DNA of 64,000 bases from Haematobia irritans (GCF_050003625.1 NC_134399.1:145942473-146006472), one strand, 5' to 3'. Counted from the first letter of the stretch, positions 11,765 through 23,319 are shown. Made by a program: numbers and translations. The notes: generated by a model not told the origin, from the letters alone.

Positions 11765-13333
11765 TATACCCTCCACCATAGGATGGGGGGTATATTAACT
11801 ATGTCATTCCGTTTGTAACACATCGAAATATTGCTCTAAGACCCCATAAAGTATATATATTCTGGGTCGTGGTGAAGTTCTGAGTCGATCTGAGCATGTC
11901 CGTCCGTCCGTCCGTCCGTCTGTTGAAATCACGCTAACTTCCGAACGAAACAAGCTATCGACTTGAAACTTGGCACAAGTAGTTGTTATTGATGTAGGTC
12001 GGATGGTATTGCAAATGGGCCATATCGGTCCACTTTTTCGTATAGCCCCCATATAAACGGACCCCCAAATTTGGCTTGCGAGGCCTCTAAGAGAAGCAAA
12101 TTTCATCCGATCCGGCTGAAATTTGGTACATGGTGTTAGCATGTGGTCTCTAACAACCATACAAATATTGGTCCATATCGGTCCATAATTATATATAGCA
12201 CCCATATAAACCGATCCCCCGATTTGGCTTGCAGAGCCTCTAAGAGAAACAATTTTTATCCGATCCGGCTGAAATTTGGTACATGGTGTTAGCATATGGT
12301 CTCTAACAACCATGCAAAAATTGGTCCATATCGGTCCATAATTATATATAGCCCCCATATAAACCGATCCCCCGATTTGGCTTGCGAGGCCTCTAAGAGA
12401 ATCAAATTTCATCCGATCCGGCTGAAATTTGGTACATGGTGTTAGTATATGGTCTCTAACAACCATGAAAAAATTGGTTCATATCGGTCTATAATTATAT
12501 ATAGCCCCCATATAAACCGATCCCCCGATTTGGCTTGCGGAGCCTCTAAGAGAAGCAAACTTCATCCGATCCGGCTGAAATTTGGTACATGGTGTTAGTA
12601 TATGGTCTCAAACAACCATGCACAAATTGGTCCATATCGGTCCATAATTATATATAGCCCCCATATAAACCGATCCCCCGATTTGGCCTGCGGAGCCTCT
12701 AAGAGAAGCAATTTTCATCCGATCCGGCCGAAATTTGGTACATGGTGTTACTATATGGTCTCTAACAACCATGCAAAAATTGGTCCATATCGGTCCATAA
12801 TTATATATAGCCCCCACATAAACCGATCACCAGATTTGACCTCCGGAGCCTCTTGAAAGACCAAAATTCATCTGATTCAGTTGAAATTTGGTACGTGATG
12901 TTAATATATGGCCTCAAACACCCATGCAAAAATTGGTCGATATCGGTCCATAATTATATATAGGCCCCATATAAACCGATCCCCATATTTGAGCTCCGGA
13001 GCACCTTGGAAGAGCAAAATTCTTCCCATTCGGTTGAAATTTGGTACGTGATGTTAGTATAAGGTATCCAACAACCATGCAGGAATTGGTTCCTATCAGT
13101 CCATAATAATATATAGCTCCCATATAAACCGATCCCCAGATTTGACCTCCGGTGCGTTTTGAAGAAGCAAAATTCATCCGATCTGGTTGAAATTTGGTAC
13201 GTGGTGGTAGTATATGATATTTAACAACCATGTCAGTTGAAATTTGTGGATGACAGTCTTTCGTAGAAGTTTCTACGCAATCCATGGTGGAGGGTACATA
13301 AGATTCGGGCTGGCCTGGAATATACTTGTTTTA
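11765..13333 (+). mobile_element. DINE/Helentron-like element, family A, with regular 153-bp repeats (A2)
   Basis: The head has the CCCTCCACCAT start, CATAAAGTATATATATTCT and four GTCC repeats. The central repeats carry a phase marker (GGTCTCTAAC or variant) at 12145, 12298, 12451, 12604, 12757, 12910, 13063 and 13216, exactly 153 bp apart each time. The tail has GTAGAAGTTTCTACGCAATC and TATACTTGTTTT. It lacks the 29-bp array. Because 153 is 51 codons, long open frames (up to 220 residues) run through on the minus strand. These are not genes. Confidence 0.8.
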
Positions 13334-13344
13334 CTTGAAACTTG

Positions 13345-14469
13345 CACGCACAGAAAACCCATGTTTGGACATGGTTGCCGCATCCATTTAATGCTTATCT
13401 AGAGCATGTAATTGCCGCGAAAACCATGTATTTTGTCTTTGTAAAAATAGTTTTCGAGCGGAGAAAAATGTATGGTGGCAATAAGCATTTGAATGGTTCT
13501 CAAATACCACAAACATGTTCTATCATTTAAACGATAGAATTTGAGACCATTACATGGTCGGGAAAATCATATTACAGGGAAAAAAGTATTTTTATAGTTT
13601 AAGTATAGACATGTCTAGAACCATTACATAGCCATAAAGACCATTTACATTTTTTTCGTGACCATTTAATTGTTTAACTTTTTTGCAGCGAAAAGAATTT
13701 TATAAAAACATTGAGCAGGTACACACGATTTTCATTTTACGCGTCAGTCGTGTGTTGATTGTTTCTTGGAATGGACGGAGAATACGGATTTACTGTGTTT
13801 TGTGTTAATTTATTTATTCAGAAGTGGCACGTGGTTTTATGTGAACACAAAAAGGAAAAGAGTAATTGAAATGTAAATGTACCTGTTTTTTTGTTCTGCA
13901 TTTTGCTATATGGATCATTTATTTTTATTTGCAGTTACATGATGTCTGCGTTTGTACATTTGATGGGCACGATCTAAATATGAAATAATGACTTATTGTT
14001 GAAATTGAAATAAAATAGAGTGTGTAAAAATATATGATGTTTGCTTGAAAGGCATTATAAATACAAATAAACAATGAATTAGTTTATAAATAAATAAAAA
14101 CAACAAAATAAAGTTAATTTTGTGTTTTCTTTTCTCAAGTGGCGTCCTTTTTTCGACGAAGGAAAAAGTTTTTTCATAAAGATCAAAACATTTTAGGTTG
14201 TGACCATGTTCTTTTAACTAGGAGAAAAAAATTTTTAATGAATACCATAACATTTTAAATAGTGACCATTGTCTTTTCATTCAAACAAAATTCATTTTAT
14301 CAATATAATAACATTTTAGATGAGGACAATTATATTTTTCTTAGAACCATGTTCACTGAGCCAACATGGTTGCAGTTTAAAATGTTACATGGTCTCCGCA
14401 AAAATAGCTCCTATCATATTATTTTGCTCTTCGAATATGATTGTGGCAAACATGTTTCTTCTCTGCGTG
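13345..14469. mobile_element. Non-autonomous element with terminal inverted repeats, 1.1 kb
   Basis: The left end CACGCACAGAAAACCCATGT and the right end, read inward on the other strand as CACGCAGAGAAGAAACATGT, form imperfect inverted repeats. The interior repeats CCATG/CATGG-type motifs (such as ACCATGT, ACCATTACATGG). There is no transposase. A shorter relative may be the element at 52190-52429. The superfamily is undetermined because no target duplication is clear. Confidence 0.6.
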
Positions 14470-14479
14470 TGTAGTCGAG

Positions 14480-14670
14480 GCTGAATTTGGATTTTAAAAA
14501 ACGAATAAATTTAACTTTTTCCCCCTGGAATCGGGCACCCAAAACTTAAATTTAAAAGAGAATTGTTTAAGGACATTGTTACTTCAATTCTCCACTTCTT
14601 TGGCTCGGAATCCAAAATCATTAGTGTAAAGACAAACTCTTTGGAACAGGGCATGCAAAAGGATCTCCCA
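14480..14670. mobile_element. Fragment of the CACTGAAAAAAA MITE family, inverted
   Basis: Matches 54695-54850 in reverse orientation (shared TTTGGCTCGGAATC, TTTAAAAGAGAATTGT and a GCATG-containing end). Confidence 0.5.
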
Positions 14671-15952
14671 CTTCCGTCAGTTAGAAGGCATAATTTTCAT
14701 AGGTCTTCTTCATAGAAATTTGGAACATGTACCTGTGCAATTCTAAGACTATCAACAATCCCCCCAATCTGTAAATAACTAAACAATCCAATTTATTTTA
14801 AAGGATATATTGAATTCCTACTCAGTGCCATTGTTAGTTGTTCTGCATAATACATCTCTTTTGTGAGGATAATATCGTTAGTCGATTAACTCATCCCTAT
14901 TATTATTATTATTTGTGGTATTAATTTCTTCCTCGTTTCATCAATGCTATGTATTATTTAAAGTTTTATTTTTAACAAATTATTTTTTAAATGTCTCATA
15001 TTATTTGCTCCTTACCATCTCAGTTTGCATTGACTAGTTCAACCTTTTGTTGTACGGCACCTTCTTGGCCATTGAAAAAACACAAAAGACTACCAGGCAA
15101 CCTTCCAAGAAGAAAAGCTTCTTACTTTCTTTTTGGGTTTGGGGACCAACAACAACAACAACAATAAAACCCATGTTTAAGAAAATAAATGTTTTTGTGT
15201 TCTCGTCGACGGCAAAGGAAACAATAGTGATCAACAAAGCCAAAGGAACCACCATTCCTATGGCTCGGCTTGGTGGCAGCTGCAGCTGCAGCAACTCAAA
15301 ACTCAAGTATCTTTGTAGTTTTTCCACAAAAGCCTTTCACAAAATTCTTTTGGTGTATATTTGAAATCACAAAAAGAGAACAAACTAAAGCATCAGCATA
15401 TCAGAACATATAGGCATGACCACCAGATGAAGCCAAATCTTGCCGCAATATTTGTCTCGTACATCGAGATTTTTGTGCCTAAAAGTGAAATCAAATTATC
15501 GGCAAACCATTCATACATTGCCATTATATTTTTCAGTTTTACGGTCTTTTCCCCGCTAACTTGGGGGGGAGCTTCCAGTTGAATGAGCATGTTTGTTTTT
15601 GTGGCCTAAAAACAAAAGATGTTCACAATTATGAAACAAAGCCAAAGATTTTCTCTCTTTTCGGAAACAGTCTTGTTTAGGCCCCTCCCTGGCCAAAGCA
15701 AATCAAATTTTCCACGTATTGTTCAAAATCATTGACATGAGAAAGCATAGAAGCTCCAGCAACCATCAGGTTAAGGTCTTAATTTGTATTGAGATATCGA
15801 AACAAAAGGAAATGCAATTAACAGTCAATGTTTTGTTTGGAACATTTGAATGAAAATTAGCCTGTTGTGAAATCTTGTAATTATGTTCATTCATTTTAAA
15901 CTAAAACTAAAGGAAATTTAATAATGTGGTGAAGAAAATTTTCATAATACGA
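14671..15952. other. Intergenic DNA with a CAA microsatellite
   Basis: Open frames near 15.0-15.6 kb occur on both strands over the same bases and show no family resemblance. A CAA run lies near 15151-15166. I see no gene. Confidence 0.45.
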
Positions 15953-15964
15953 GCCGTGCTTGTA

Positions 15965-16194
15965 GTAGTAGTAGTAGTAGTATTCTTTATTTATGAAAAT
16001 GTAACAGTTAACAAACTATTGATTTTAAACAATTAAATACATATCGTTTTTGGACTTATGTGTTTTTTCAAGCTAAAAAAGAATATATATATATATATAT
16101 ACGGCTCTGACAAGTGTGTCGTCGGCCGTTACCAATTCATTTGCAATAAAACATTATAGTATATGTTTTTACCAAATTAAAGTTACATACATTA
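15965..16194 (-). other. LINE 1 3' UTR and trinucleotide tail
   Basis: Contains an AT dinucleotide run (about 16084-16100). It ends on the minus strand with AATAAAGAA followed by ACT repeats (plus strand AGT run 15964-15983). The AATAAA just upstream of the tail is a possible polyadenylation signal. Confidence 0.7.
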
Positions 16195-19100
16195 TTAATA
16201 AAACTCATTAATTATAGCTGCTCTGTACTTCATTGCTAGTTTTAAGTAGATTAAAAGATCTTTCCAGCCGTTTGCTTCTTGTCCATTTAATATATTAAGA
16301 ATTTCATTTTGGGATAATAGATCTGTCCCGAATATTTGCCGTCTAATCTCTACAAAGATTGGACATCTCCCAAGGAAGTGTTGTATGGATTCCGTTTCCC
16401 GAAGATTGCAAATCGTACATAGTTTTATCTCTTCATTTGATGTGAACTTGTTGCCATTTAAGTAAAGCATATCAGCTCGTGCTCTCATTATCAATGTTAT
16501 TTCTTTCTGATTGTAAGATCCGTTTAAGTATGAACTTCCCTTGCTAAAATCAAGGAATCTGTAAATTCTTGTACTACTTCCCATTGCGTTCTCAATTTTA
16601 TTCAATCTATTAACCCAGCTATGCGTGTGGACCAGTCTGGAACAAATGTGGCGCCACATCAAGTTGGTTGTATTAAGTTCTAGGTTTCCTTCCCCAAGAT
16701 GTGATAACAGTTCATTTATCGTTTTTGCCCATGATAAATTCTTCTGCAAAAGGATTTTACTGAAGAAATTCGGTAATCTATCTGCCTTGTATTCAAACAA
16801 TGTTCTGTAAATGTATTGCAGATGGAGTTGAAGTGTGTACATGTGAGCATCTTCAATATTTGTTTCAAGATCTATTACATAGTTTGGTGTATTTTCTGGG
16901 AGTTTAAGTACACGTTTTATGAAAAATCGCTGCAATTTATCGACTTCCTCGAAATGTGTATAACCCCAGACCTGTGCAGAATATGCTTGAATTGATCTGC
17001 AGACTGCAAGGTAGATTTCCCATTTCATTTGCAAATCAATACTATCTATTTTTAAAAAGTTCTTCCATGTGGAGTTTATTGCGCTTTTTGACTGGCTAGT
17101 GCGGTTATCAACGTGACTCTGAAAGCTTAGCCTTGACGTGAGTACCACTCCGAGGTATACGTATGATTTTACAATCTCAATTTCCTGTCCATTGAAATAC
17201 CACTTTTCTTGGTTTGATAGTCGTCCCCCATTTCTGAAAATCATAATTTTGGATTGGTCGGTATTGACTTCCATGTTCCACATTGTACAGTATTCTTCAA
17301 GTTTTAGGATCATGTTTTGCAACTTTTGTATCTCATCGGCCATGATAACAATGTCGTCTGCATACATTAAAATTCGAATATTTTTACCTCCTACGAATAT
17401 CCCATCCTCCAAATATTCGTGTAGGTCATTTATATACAAGGCGAAGAGTAAAGGTGACAAAGACATCCTTGCTTGACGCCCGAGTTTGTGTCGAAATATG
17501 TAGATAACTCCTCCCCATTCCAGACGGCAGATCTTGTGTATTGATATATGCTTTCTATCATTCTGACAAATTTATATGAGATACCCAATGAGTAGAGTTT
17601 GTATATGAGTGCTTTCCTCGACAAAAAATGCGTATAGCTTTTTCTTCTCTGCTAGTTTTATAGCTGCTATGGCGGTCAAATTATATATATTGTCTACCGT
17701 TGAATAGAATTTTCTGAACCCCGCCTGGTATTCTACCATAACTCTATTTTCCTCCACCCAGTTGATTAGTCTATTGTTCAATATTCCCATGAAGATTTTG
17801 GCTGCAGCATTCATAAAAGATATCGCCCTGTAGTTTGCAGGATCATCGACATTTCCCTTTTTATGAATTGGAAATATTGTTGTCTTTACCATAGATTCCT
17901 CTACATAATTCCTTCTATATGTACTCGTATATACCTTGGATAGTTGTAGTAAGAACTCATCTGTAGCGTTTATATAAAATTCATAAGGTACTCTATCCTC
18001 TCCAGGGGCCTTATTGAGCTTGACTTTTGACAGCATGTCCTTGACTTCTTCTAGTTCTATATCTCTATCCAACTGGTCGTTATGGATCATAACAGGGGCA
18101 TAATGAAAATCTGAGGAAGCTTTTGCAGGGTTTAACAATTTAATGAAATGGTCTCTAAACAATTCCGCGGTTATTGCTTTACCAACTCGAAATTCTTGGT
18201 TGTTAATTTCTTTTACTAACTTCCACCATTCTTTTGTGTTGCTGATACTATTTATCTTTTGGTTTAGATATGCGAGGTATTTCTTCTTAGCAGATTGACA
18301 TATTTCCTTGTATTGACTCCTGTACTTCAGATAAGTTTCTTTACATTTTTCATTTTTAGTTGTTCGATATTTATTTAAAGACTTGAATACCTTTTTTCGA
18401 GCCCAGTGGCATTTTGTATCGAACCATTTGTGTTTGGGAGAGAATCCTGGAATATATGATGACTCCGTAGAAGACACTATAATATCTGTAAGCTCTTTTA
18501 TTTCAGTATATTCATTTTGCTTTGAGAGGTTTATATTTAAGAGTCTCTGGTAATCAGATTTATTAGATGTTTTCCAAGAGAGTTTCGGCAACAGACTAAG
18601 TTTGTTGTATTTTTCATTATTTCCAATCTTTATTTCCAATATTACAGGCAAGTGGTCTGACCATATTTGTTCATCTACCTTAAACGACTGTACTAAGTCC
18701 AACAACTCTAGCGATGCTGCACAGATATCATTTACGGAAGAGCCTATTGTACTGATATATGTGAATTGTCCATCTTCATCGCCATTTGTCTGTCCATTTA
18801 AAATTCTAAGATTGAAATTATTACAGAAATCCATATATTTTTTCCCTCTAACATTAACTTCCTTATCCATAGATTTCCTTTCTTTAGTGCAAGCGGACCA
18901 ACTATCTTCACATATTGGTGCAAAGCACTGCTGTAATTCTCCCAGTCTGACATTCACATCTCCCACCAGTACGGCATTATCGACTTCGAATTCACACATA
19001 TTTTTGTTTAGGGTCGAAAATTCATTGTCCCAATCCGCACTTCGAATGTAAAGAGGTACAATTGCCAGTTCTTGTCTACCACAATACAAGTTAATTATCA

Positions 19101-19427
19101 ACAATGTATCCATTTCATTGAATTCATACTTAATATCTCTTTCCTTTACTTTTTTATTTACTGCCACCATGATTCCACCAGATGCGCTTCCAAATTGACT
19201 AACCTTCTTTGCGTAAATCCATGATATATCAAAACCCTGTATATATTTCTCAACTCTAGAGTGTTTTCCTTCTATTATATGTGTTTCTATTAATATGATT
19301 ATATCAAAGCTCATTATGTATTGGAAAAAATTAGGGTACAAAAATTTATTTTCAAGCCCATTTACATTATATGATATGATTCTTAAAGGTTTTAGATTGA
19401 TTTCTTCGTTAGATGGACTAAAGTATT
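16195..19427 (-). pseudogene. LINE 1 ORF2: endonuclease-reverse transcriptase, inactivated
   Basis: The endonuclease is intact: SYNVNGLEN, ILIETHI, LVGDVNVRLG and WSDHLPV carry the expected APE-type residues. Reverse transcriptase motifs follow: NYRAISFMNAAAK, AGFRKFYSTVDN, GVKQGC and YADDIVIMA. Two lesions break it. Near 17624 the frame passes from LYAFFV straight to SRKALIYKL in another frame, so motif A with its catalytic aspartate is deleted. Near 17463 one base is missing within the GVKQGC(P)LSPLLFALY motif. The C terminus (CTICNLRETESIQHFLGRC) is a cysteine/histidine motif common in LINE ORF2. The N terminus has no ATG at the endonuclease start. The protein cannot be active. Confidence 0.88.
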
Positions 19428-20258
19428 TTAAAAGTTTTTTGAATTTACTTTCTCAATAATTGTATTTAAAATCTCTGTTTGAATTTCTCCACCGTATAAC
19501 AGCCTCAAAACCGTTTCAGCTTTTTCTTTGCCACAAACTAATTCGTTTTGGGAATTCCAAGTGAACCATTTATCATTGATTTTCAACCTGTCATCCCTAA
19601 CCATTATCTTCAGTTTTTTACATTCATTCCATATTAGTTTTTTGATGGACAGATTATTTATTTTGTTACGCTGACGCCTTGGGTTTAAGTCTCGGCTTAT
19701 TGATATTTTGGATCCTGCTAAATTTCCGGTAGATCCTAGAATACGGGACACCGTTGTGTCTGAATCGAACTCTGCAATCACTGTACAGGTTTCATCCGAT
19801 TTTGATAGCACCCGCGCTGAGACCATGTGGGCAATCACCTTTAATGTCTCCGAACAAATTTTTTTCACAGACTCCTCTGCGCTTTTCTCAAAGTAAATCC
19901 CTTTAAATATTAGTTTAGTGCTTTTGATTTGATTTTCAAGCCATTTTATTTCATCTTCAGATTGTTTATGATTGCTTCTAAGTAAGTGAAGTTCTTCTTT
20001 CAACTTTTTATTTTCTTCTCGAAGTTCTTCCAATTCAGCAGTAGTTGAAGCTATGCCAGCTTTTACTTCCTCTATATCTGCCTTAGTAGGCAGGGCTTCT
20101 AGCTTTTCTTCCAACAAACTGTTCATCGTAGCCTTCATTAGATTCATCAACTCCGCCACTTCCATATTGCCAACAGGTTTCTTCGCCATTTTTTCAAAAT
20201 CTGGAGAAGTTTCTACCAACTTTCGTTTTGATTGCTGGGATACAGGCGTAACGGACAT
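19428..20258 (-). CDS. LINE 1 ORF1 protein (coiled-coil RNA-binding type)
   Basis: 276 residues, intact from an ATG to TAA. Residues 1-30 are basic and polar. Roughly residues 45-110 form a strong coiled coil rich in E, K and L (TAELEELREENKKLKEEL), as in trimerising LINE ORF1 proteins. Residues 110-200 may be an RNA-binding fold (begins KLIFKGIYF; basic RDLNPRRQRNK). No CCHC zinc knuckles are present, unlike the Jockey element at 37-42 kb. By analogy it would coat the element RNA in cis. The final codons contain an in-frame A AAA AAC heptamer two codons before the stop. ORF2 continues in the -1 frame, so this protein may also be made as an ORF1-ORF2 fusion. Confidence 0.85.
   Translation of the reverse strand: MSVTPVSQQSKRKLVETSPDFEKMAKKPVGNMEVAELMNLMKATMNSLLEEKLEALPTKADIEEVKAGIASTTAELEELREENKKLKEELHLLRSNHKQSEDEIKWLENQIKSTKLIFKGIYFEKSAEESVKKICSETLKVIAHMVSARVLSKSDETCTVIAEFDSDTTVSRILGSTGNLAGSKISISRDLNPRRQRNKINNLSIKKLIWNECKKLKIMVRDDRLKINDKWFTWNSQNELVCGKEKAETVLRLLYGGEIQTEILNTIIEKVNSKNF
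19434..19440 (-). promoter_or_regulatory. Candidate -1 ribosomal frameshift site
   Basis: On the minus strand the ORF1 codons read TCA AAA AAC TTT TAA. The heptamer A AAA AAC, in the ORF1 frame, is a canonical slippery sequence. The endonuclease frame of ORF2 is exactly -1 to ORF1, is open from here onward, and has no ATG before its first conserved motif. The run is A-rich, so chance cannot be excluded, and no downstream stimulatory structure was tested. Confidence 0.5.
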
Positions 20259-20604
20259 ATTTTGTATTTATGAGGGGATAAATTACTGCTGGCAACACCA
20301 ACAGCACGACGATCGTTTCCAACGTATCGTACGTAACGTATTCTTACAGTAATCAGTTTATTTGTTTCGTTGGCAACACTTGTCAACTAATATGTCAATT
20401 TTGTTTTGTTTACCTTTTTATAGATTGAATCGGGTAACATTGAGTGATTTTGTAGATTTCCAACGAGAATTATTATTTTATGTTATAAATGACGCCAAAA
20501 TTATAAATATTGTTATCAAAATAACTCGAAAATTCTGCCGCGCACACTCTGTACTCCTTTTGCCTCTCCAGTATGTACCACGGACTATATTTGCCGTGCT
20601 TGTA

Positions 20605-21230
20605 TGTATAGAGTATCAAAAACTTAAAATCTATCCCGCTGCGCTTAACATTTCAATTATATTGATTTAAATAAATTGCATTTCATTGCATTGCATATTG
20701 TTTTGTTTAATCTGGTATCATACCTCTGTCACTTTTAGTTCATTTTAGTCACTAAAACAAACCCTGCTGTGATTTGTTAGATAAAGAAATTAACCAAAAA
20801 TCTCTACTTTATTGGAGAAAAAAACAATATTGAAATAATATCAAAACTTGTATAAAAGTCCATTTTGGGATACTAAATTTGAAACATATTGAGGATATAC
20901 TTTTAAAATAAAAATATTTTAATTAGAATTAAACTTACACTGAAAAAATAGTGAACCCGCCACTAAGAAAACTTTTGATTAATTTTAGAAAATTTGGAAT
21001 ATTTTTAGAAATTGTTAACTAAACAGTATTACAAGCGCTGGCCTCGCGCCGATATCACAAAAATAAGTAAATATTTTTTGAAAATTCAAGAAAATTTATT
21101 AGACATAAATAATTTTTTTTTTCACTTTTTAAAGAAAATTTTGTTGCTTGAAGGAAAAAACTGGAGTTCAAAATTGCAAGAATGTCTTTGATGGACGCTT
21201 TTGTAGTAAAATTTACAAATTTGAAAAAAT
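20605..21230. other. Intergenic DNA
   Basis: AT-rich flank of LINE 1. It contains ACTGAAAAAATAG-like sequence near 20939. No gene seen. Confidence 0.4.
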
Positions 21231-21556
21231 AAAAAGTATATACGACCGTAAGTTTGGCCAGGCCGAATCTTATGTACCTCCCACCATGGATTGCGTAGAA
21301 ACTTCTACTACAAATAAATTATTTGGATTGCGGCCGATGGCAAGGCATCTTAAAACTTCTTAACATCATCTTTTAATTATAAGTTAGTCCATGCGGGATA
21401 TATAGTAAACAAAAGAAAGGTCGATTAAATACGTATATATTTAGTTCTTTACCGGTATATATAGGGAAGAAATAATTACGAACCGATATGAACTTTTGTG
21501 CGGTAATTATAGAGCCTGAATTGAAATATGGGGGTCGCTTTATATGTGGGCTATAT

Positions 21557-22075
21557 TAGAGGTGTGCGCGTGACTGAAATTTCACTCACACTCACGCACG
21601 TTCACGAATCAAAATATTTATTCACGCACGATACGTGTGGTAGCCAATCCCACTCACGCACATTCACAAAATGAAAACCAGTACTCACGCACGCTCACGC
21701 ACGAACTACTTTTTAAGACTCACACTTACGCACGATTCACGTGATTCACGACAAATTCATGGGACTCACTATATTTTCCAAACGGAAATCAGCAAAGGCA
21801 ACAAAATTCAAAAATATAATATAGTTCGAGAGCTAAATTAATTTCAGTTTACATACAAGTATGAATTAAATATTGATTTTTTTCGTGAGCGTGATTTTGC
21901 AGAAATTTTATTCACGCACACTCACGAACCGATTTTATTTCTCACGCACGACATATTCATTTTAGTCCCATTCACGCACATTCACGAGAGTTCCTTCAAA
22001 TTTGGTTCACGACTCACGTGATTCACGCGTGAATCACGCGTGTCACGAAAATTTCGTGTCACGCGCACACCTCTA
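21557..22075. mobile_element. hAT-type MITE (copy 2), 519 bp
   Basis: Termini TAGAGGTGTGCGCGTGAC and, inverted, GTCACGCGCACACCTCTA. An exact 8-bp target duplication GGCTATAT lies at 21549-21556 and 22076-22083, inside the family A repeat. The interior is rich in CTCACGCAC and GTGATTCACG motifs, as in the copy at 5590-6127. Confidence 0.9.
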
Positions 22076-22116
22076 GGCTATATACAATTATGGACACGAG
22101 TCTAAAAAAAATTACA

Positions 22117-22460
22117 GGAGCCACCGTGGTGCAATGGTTAGCATGCCCGCCTTGCATACACAGGGTCGTGGGTTCGATTCCTGCTTCGACCGAACACCAA
22201 AAATTTTTTCAGCGGTGGATTGTCCCACCTCAGTAATGCTGGTAGTATTAATGCTCGGCTATAAAAAGGAGGTCCCTTGTCATTGAGCTTAACATGGAAT
22301 CGGGCAGCACTCAGTGATAAGAGAGAAGTTCACCAATGTGGTATCACAATGGACTGAATAGTCTAAGTGAGCGTGATACATCGGACTGCCACCTAACCTA
22401 ATCTAACCTAACCTAACCTAACCTAACCTAACCTAACCTAACCTAACCTAACCTAACCTA
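22117..22460 (+). mobile_element. tRNA-derived SINE (copy 4), long CCTAA tail
   Basis: Box A TGGTGCAATGG and Box B GGTTCGATTCC are intact. About 60 bp is deleted from the body near 22243-22257 compared with copy 1. The tail carries about a dozen CCTAA units, the longest in the window. Confidence 0.88.
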
Positions 22461-23319
22461 AGTTAGTCCATGCGGGATATATAGTAGACAAAAGAAAGCT
22501 CGATTAAATATGTATATATTCAGTTCTTGACCGGTATATATATATAGGTAGGAAATAATTACGAACCTATATGAACTTTTGTGCTGTAATTATAGAGCTA
22601 GAATTGAGTCTACCAAAAATGGCAGATTTTTTAATGTTTGGTAGATTGGTAGAATTCTTGATGTTTTTGCAAAATATTCCTCTCCAACTATGAAATGCTT
22701 CATTGAATTAACATTTTTGACAAAAGTTTCTACAGAAATAAAATTCTGACAAAATTTTCTATAGAATGAAAATGTTGAACAAATTTTCTATAGAAAAAAA
22801 AAATTTACAAAATTCTCTAGAACTATAAAATTTTTGGGGGCTATATATAACACAGATCGTTACGGACCAATTTTGGCATGGTTGTTATCGGCCATACACT
22901 AGCGAAATGTGCCAAATTTCAATCGGATCGGATGAATTTTGCTCCTCCAAGAGGCTCCACAAGCCAAATCTGGGGATCGGTTTATATGGGGGCTATATAT
23001 AATTATGGACCGATGTGGACCAATTTTTGTATGGTTGTTAGAGACCACATACTAACACCACGTACCAAATTTCAACCGAATCGGATGAAATTTGCTTCTC
23101 TTTGAAGCATGCTTCTCTATGAACCGATGTGGATCGATTTTTGCATGGTTATTAGAGACTATATACCCAACACCATGTTCCAAATTTTAGCCGGACCGGA
23201 TGAAATTTGCTTCTCTTAAAGGCTCCACAAGCCAAATCTGGGGATCGGTTTATATGGGGGCTATATATAATTATGGACCGATGTGGACCAATTTTTGCAT
23301 GGTTGTTAGAGACCATATG

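Larger units (their letters stand above)
15965..20592 (-). mobile_element. Full-length non-LTR retrotransposon (LINE 1)
   Basis: Two-ORF LINE on the minus strand, about 4.63 kb, flanked by an exact 12-bp direct repeat GCCGTGCTTGTA at 15953-15964 and 20593-20604. The order is 5' UTR of about 330 bp, ORF1 (coiled coil), ORF2 (endonuclease, reverse transcriptase, cysteine-rich C terminus) and a 3' UTR ending in a short ACT/TAC trinucleotide run instead of poly(A). The precise target duplication defines both ends and shows a complete insertion. The clade is uncertain; a trinucleotide tail and coiled-coil ORF1 occur in several CR1/L2/I-like groups. It is now defective through ORF2 lesions. Confidence 0.9.

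Noticed and set aside
11804..12466. 220-residue minus-strand open frame, and similar frames at 12608, 22878, 24441, 29339, 58237, 59156, 59513
   Set aside because: They are translations of the 153-bp DINE central repeat, whose length is a multiple of three; the peptide repeats every 51 residues and has no independent support.
15034..15590. Genes on either strand
   Set aside because: Open frames overlap on both strands over CAA and pyrimidine-rich sequence, with no family resemblance.
18602..19051. 149-residue plus-strand open frame
   Set aside because: It is the antisense of the LINE 1 endonuclease.
22384..22460. Telomere or interstitial telomeric repeat
   Set aside because: The CCTAA run is the SINE tail, starting right after the SINE body.
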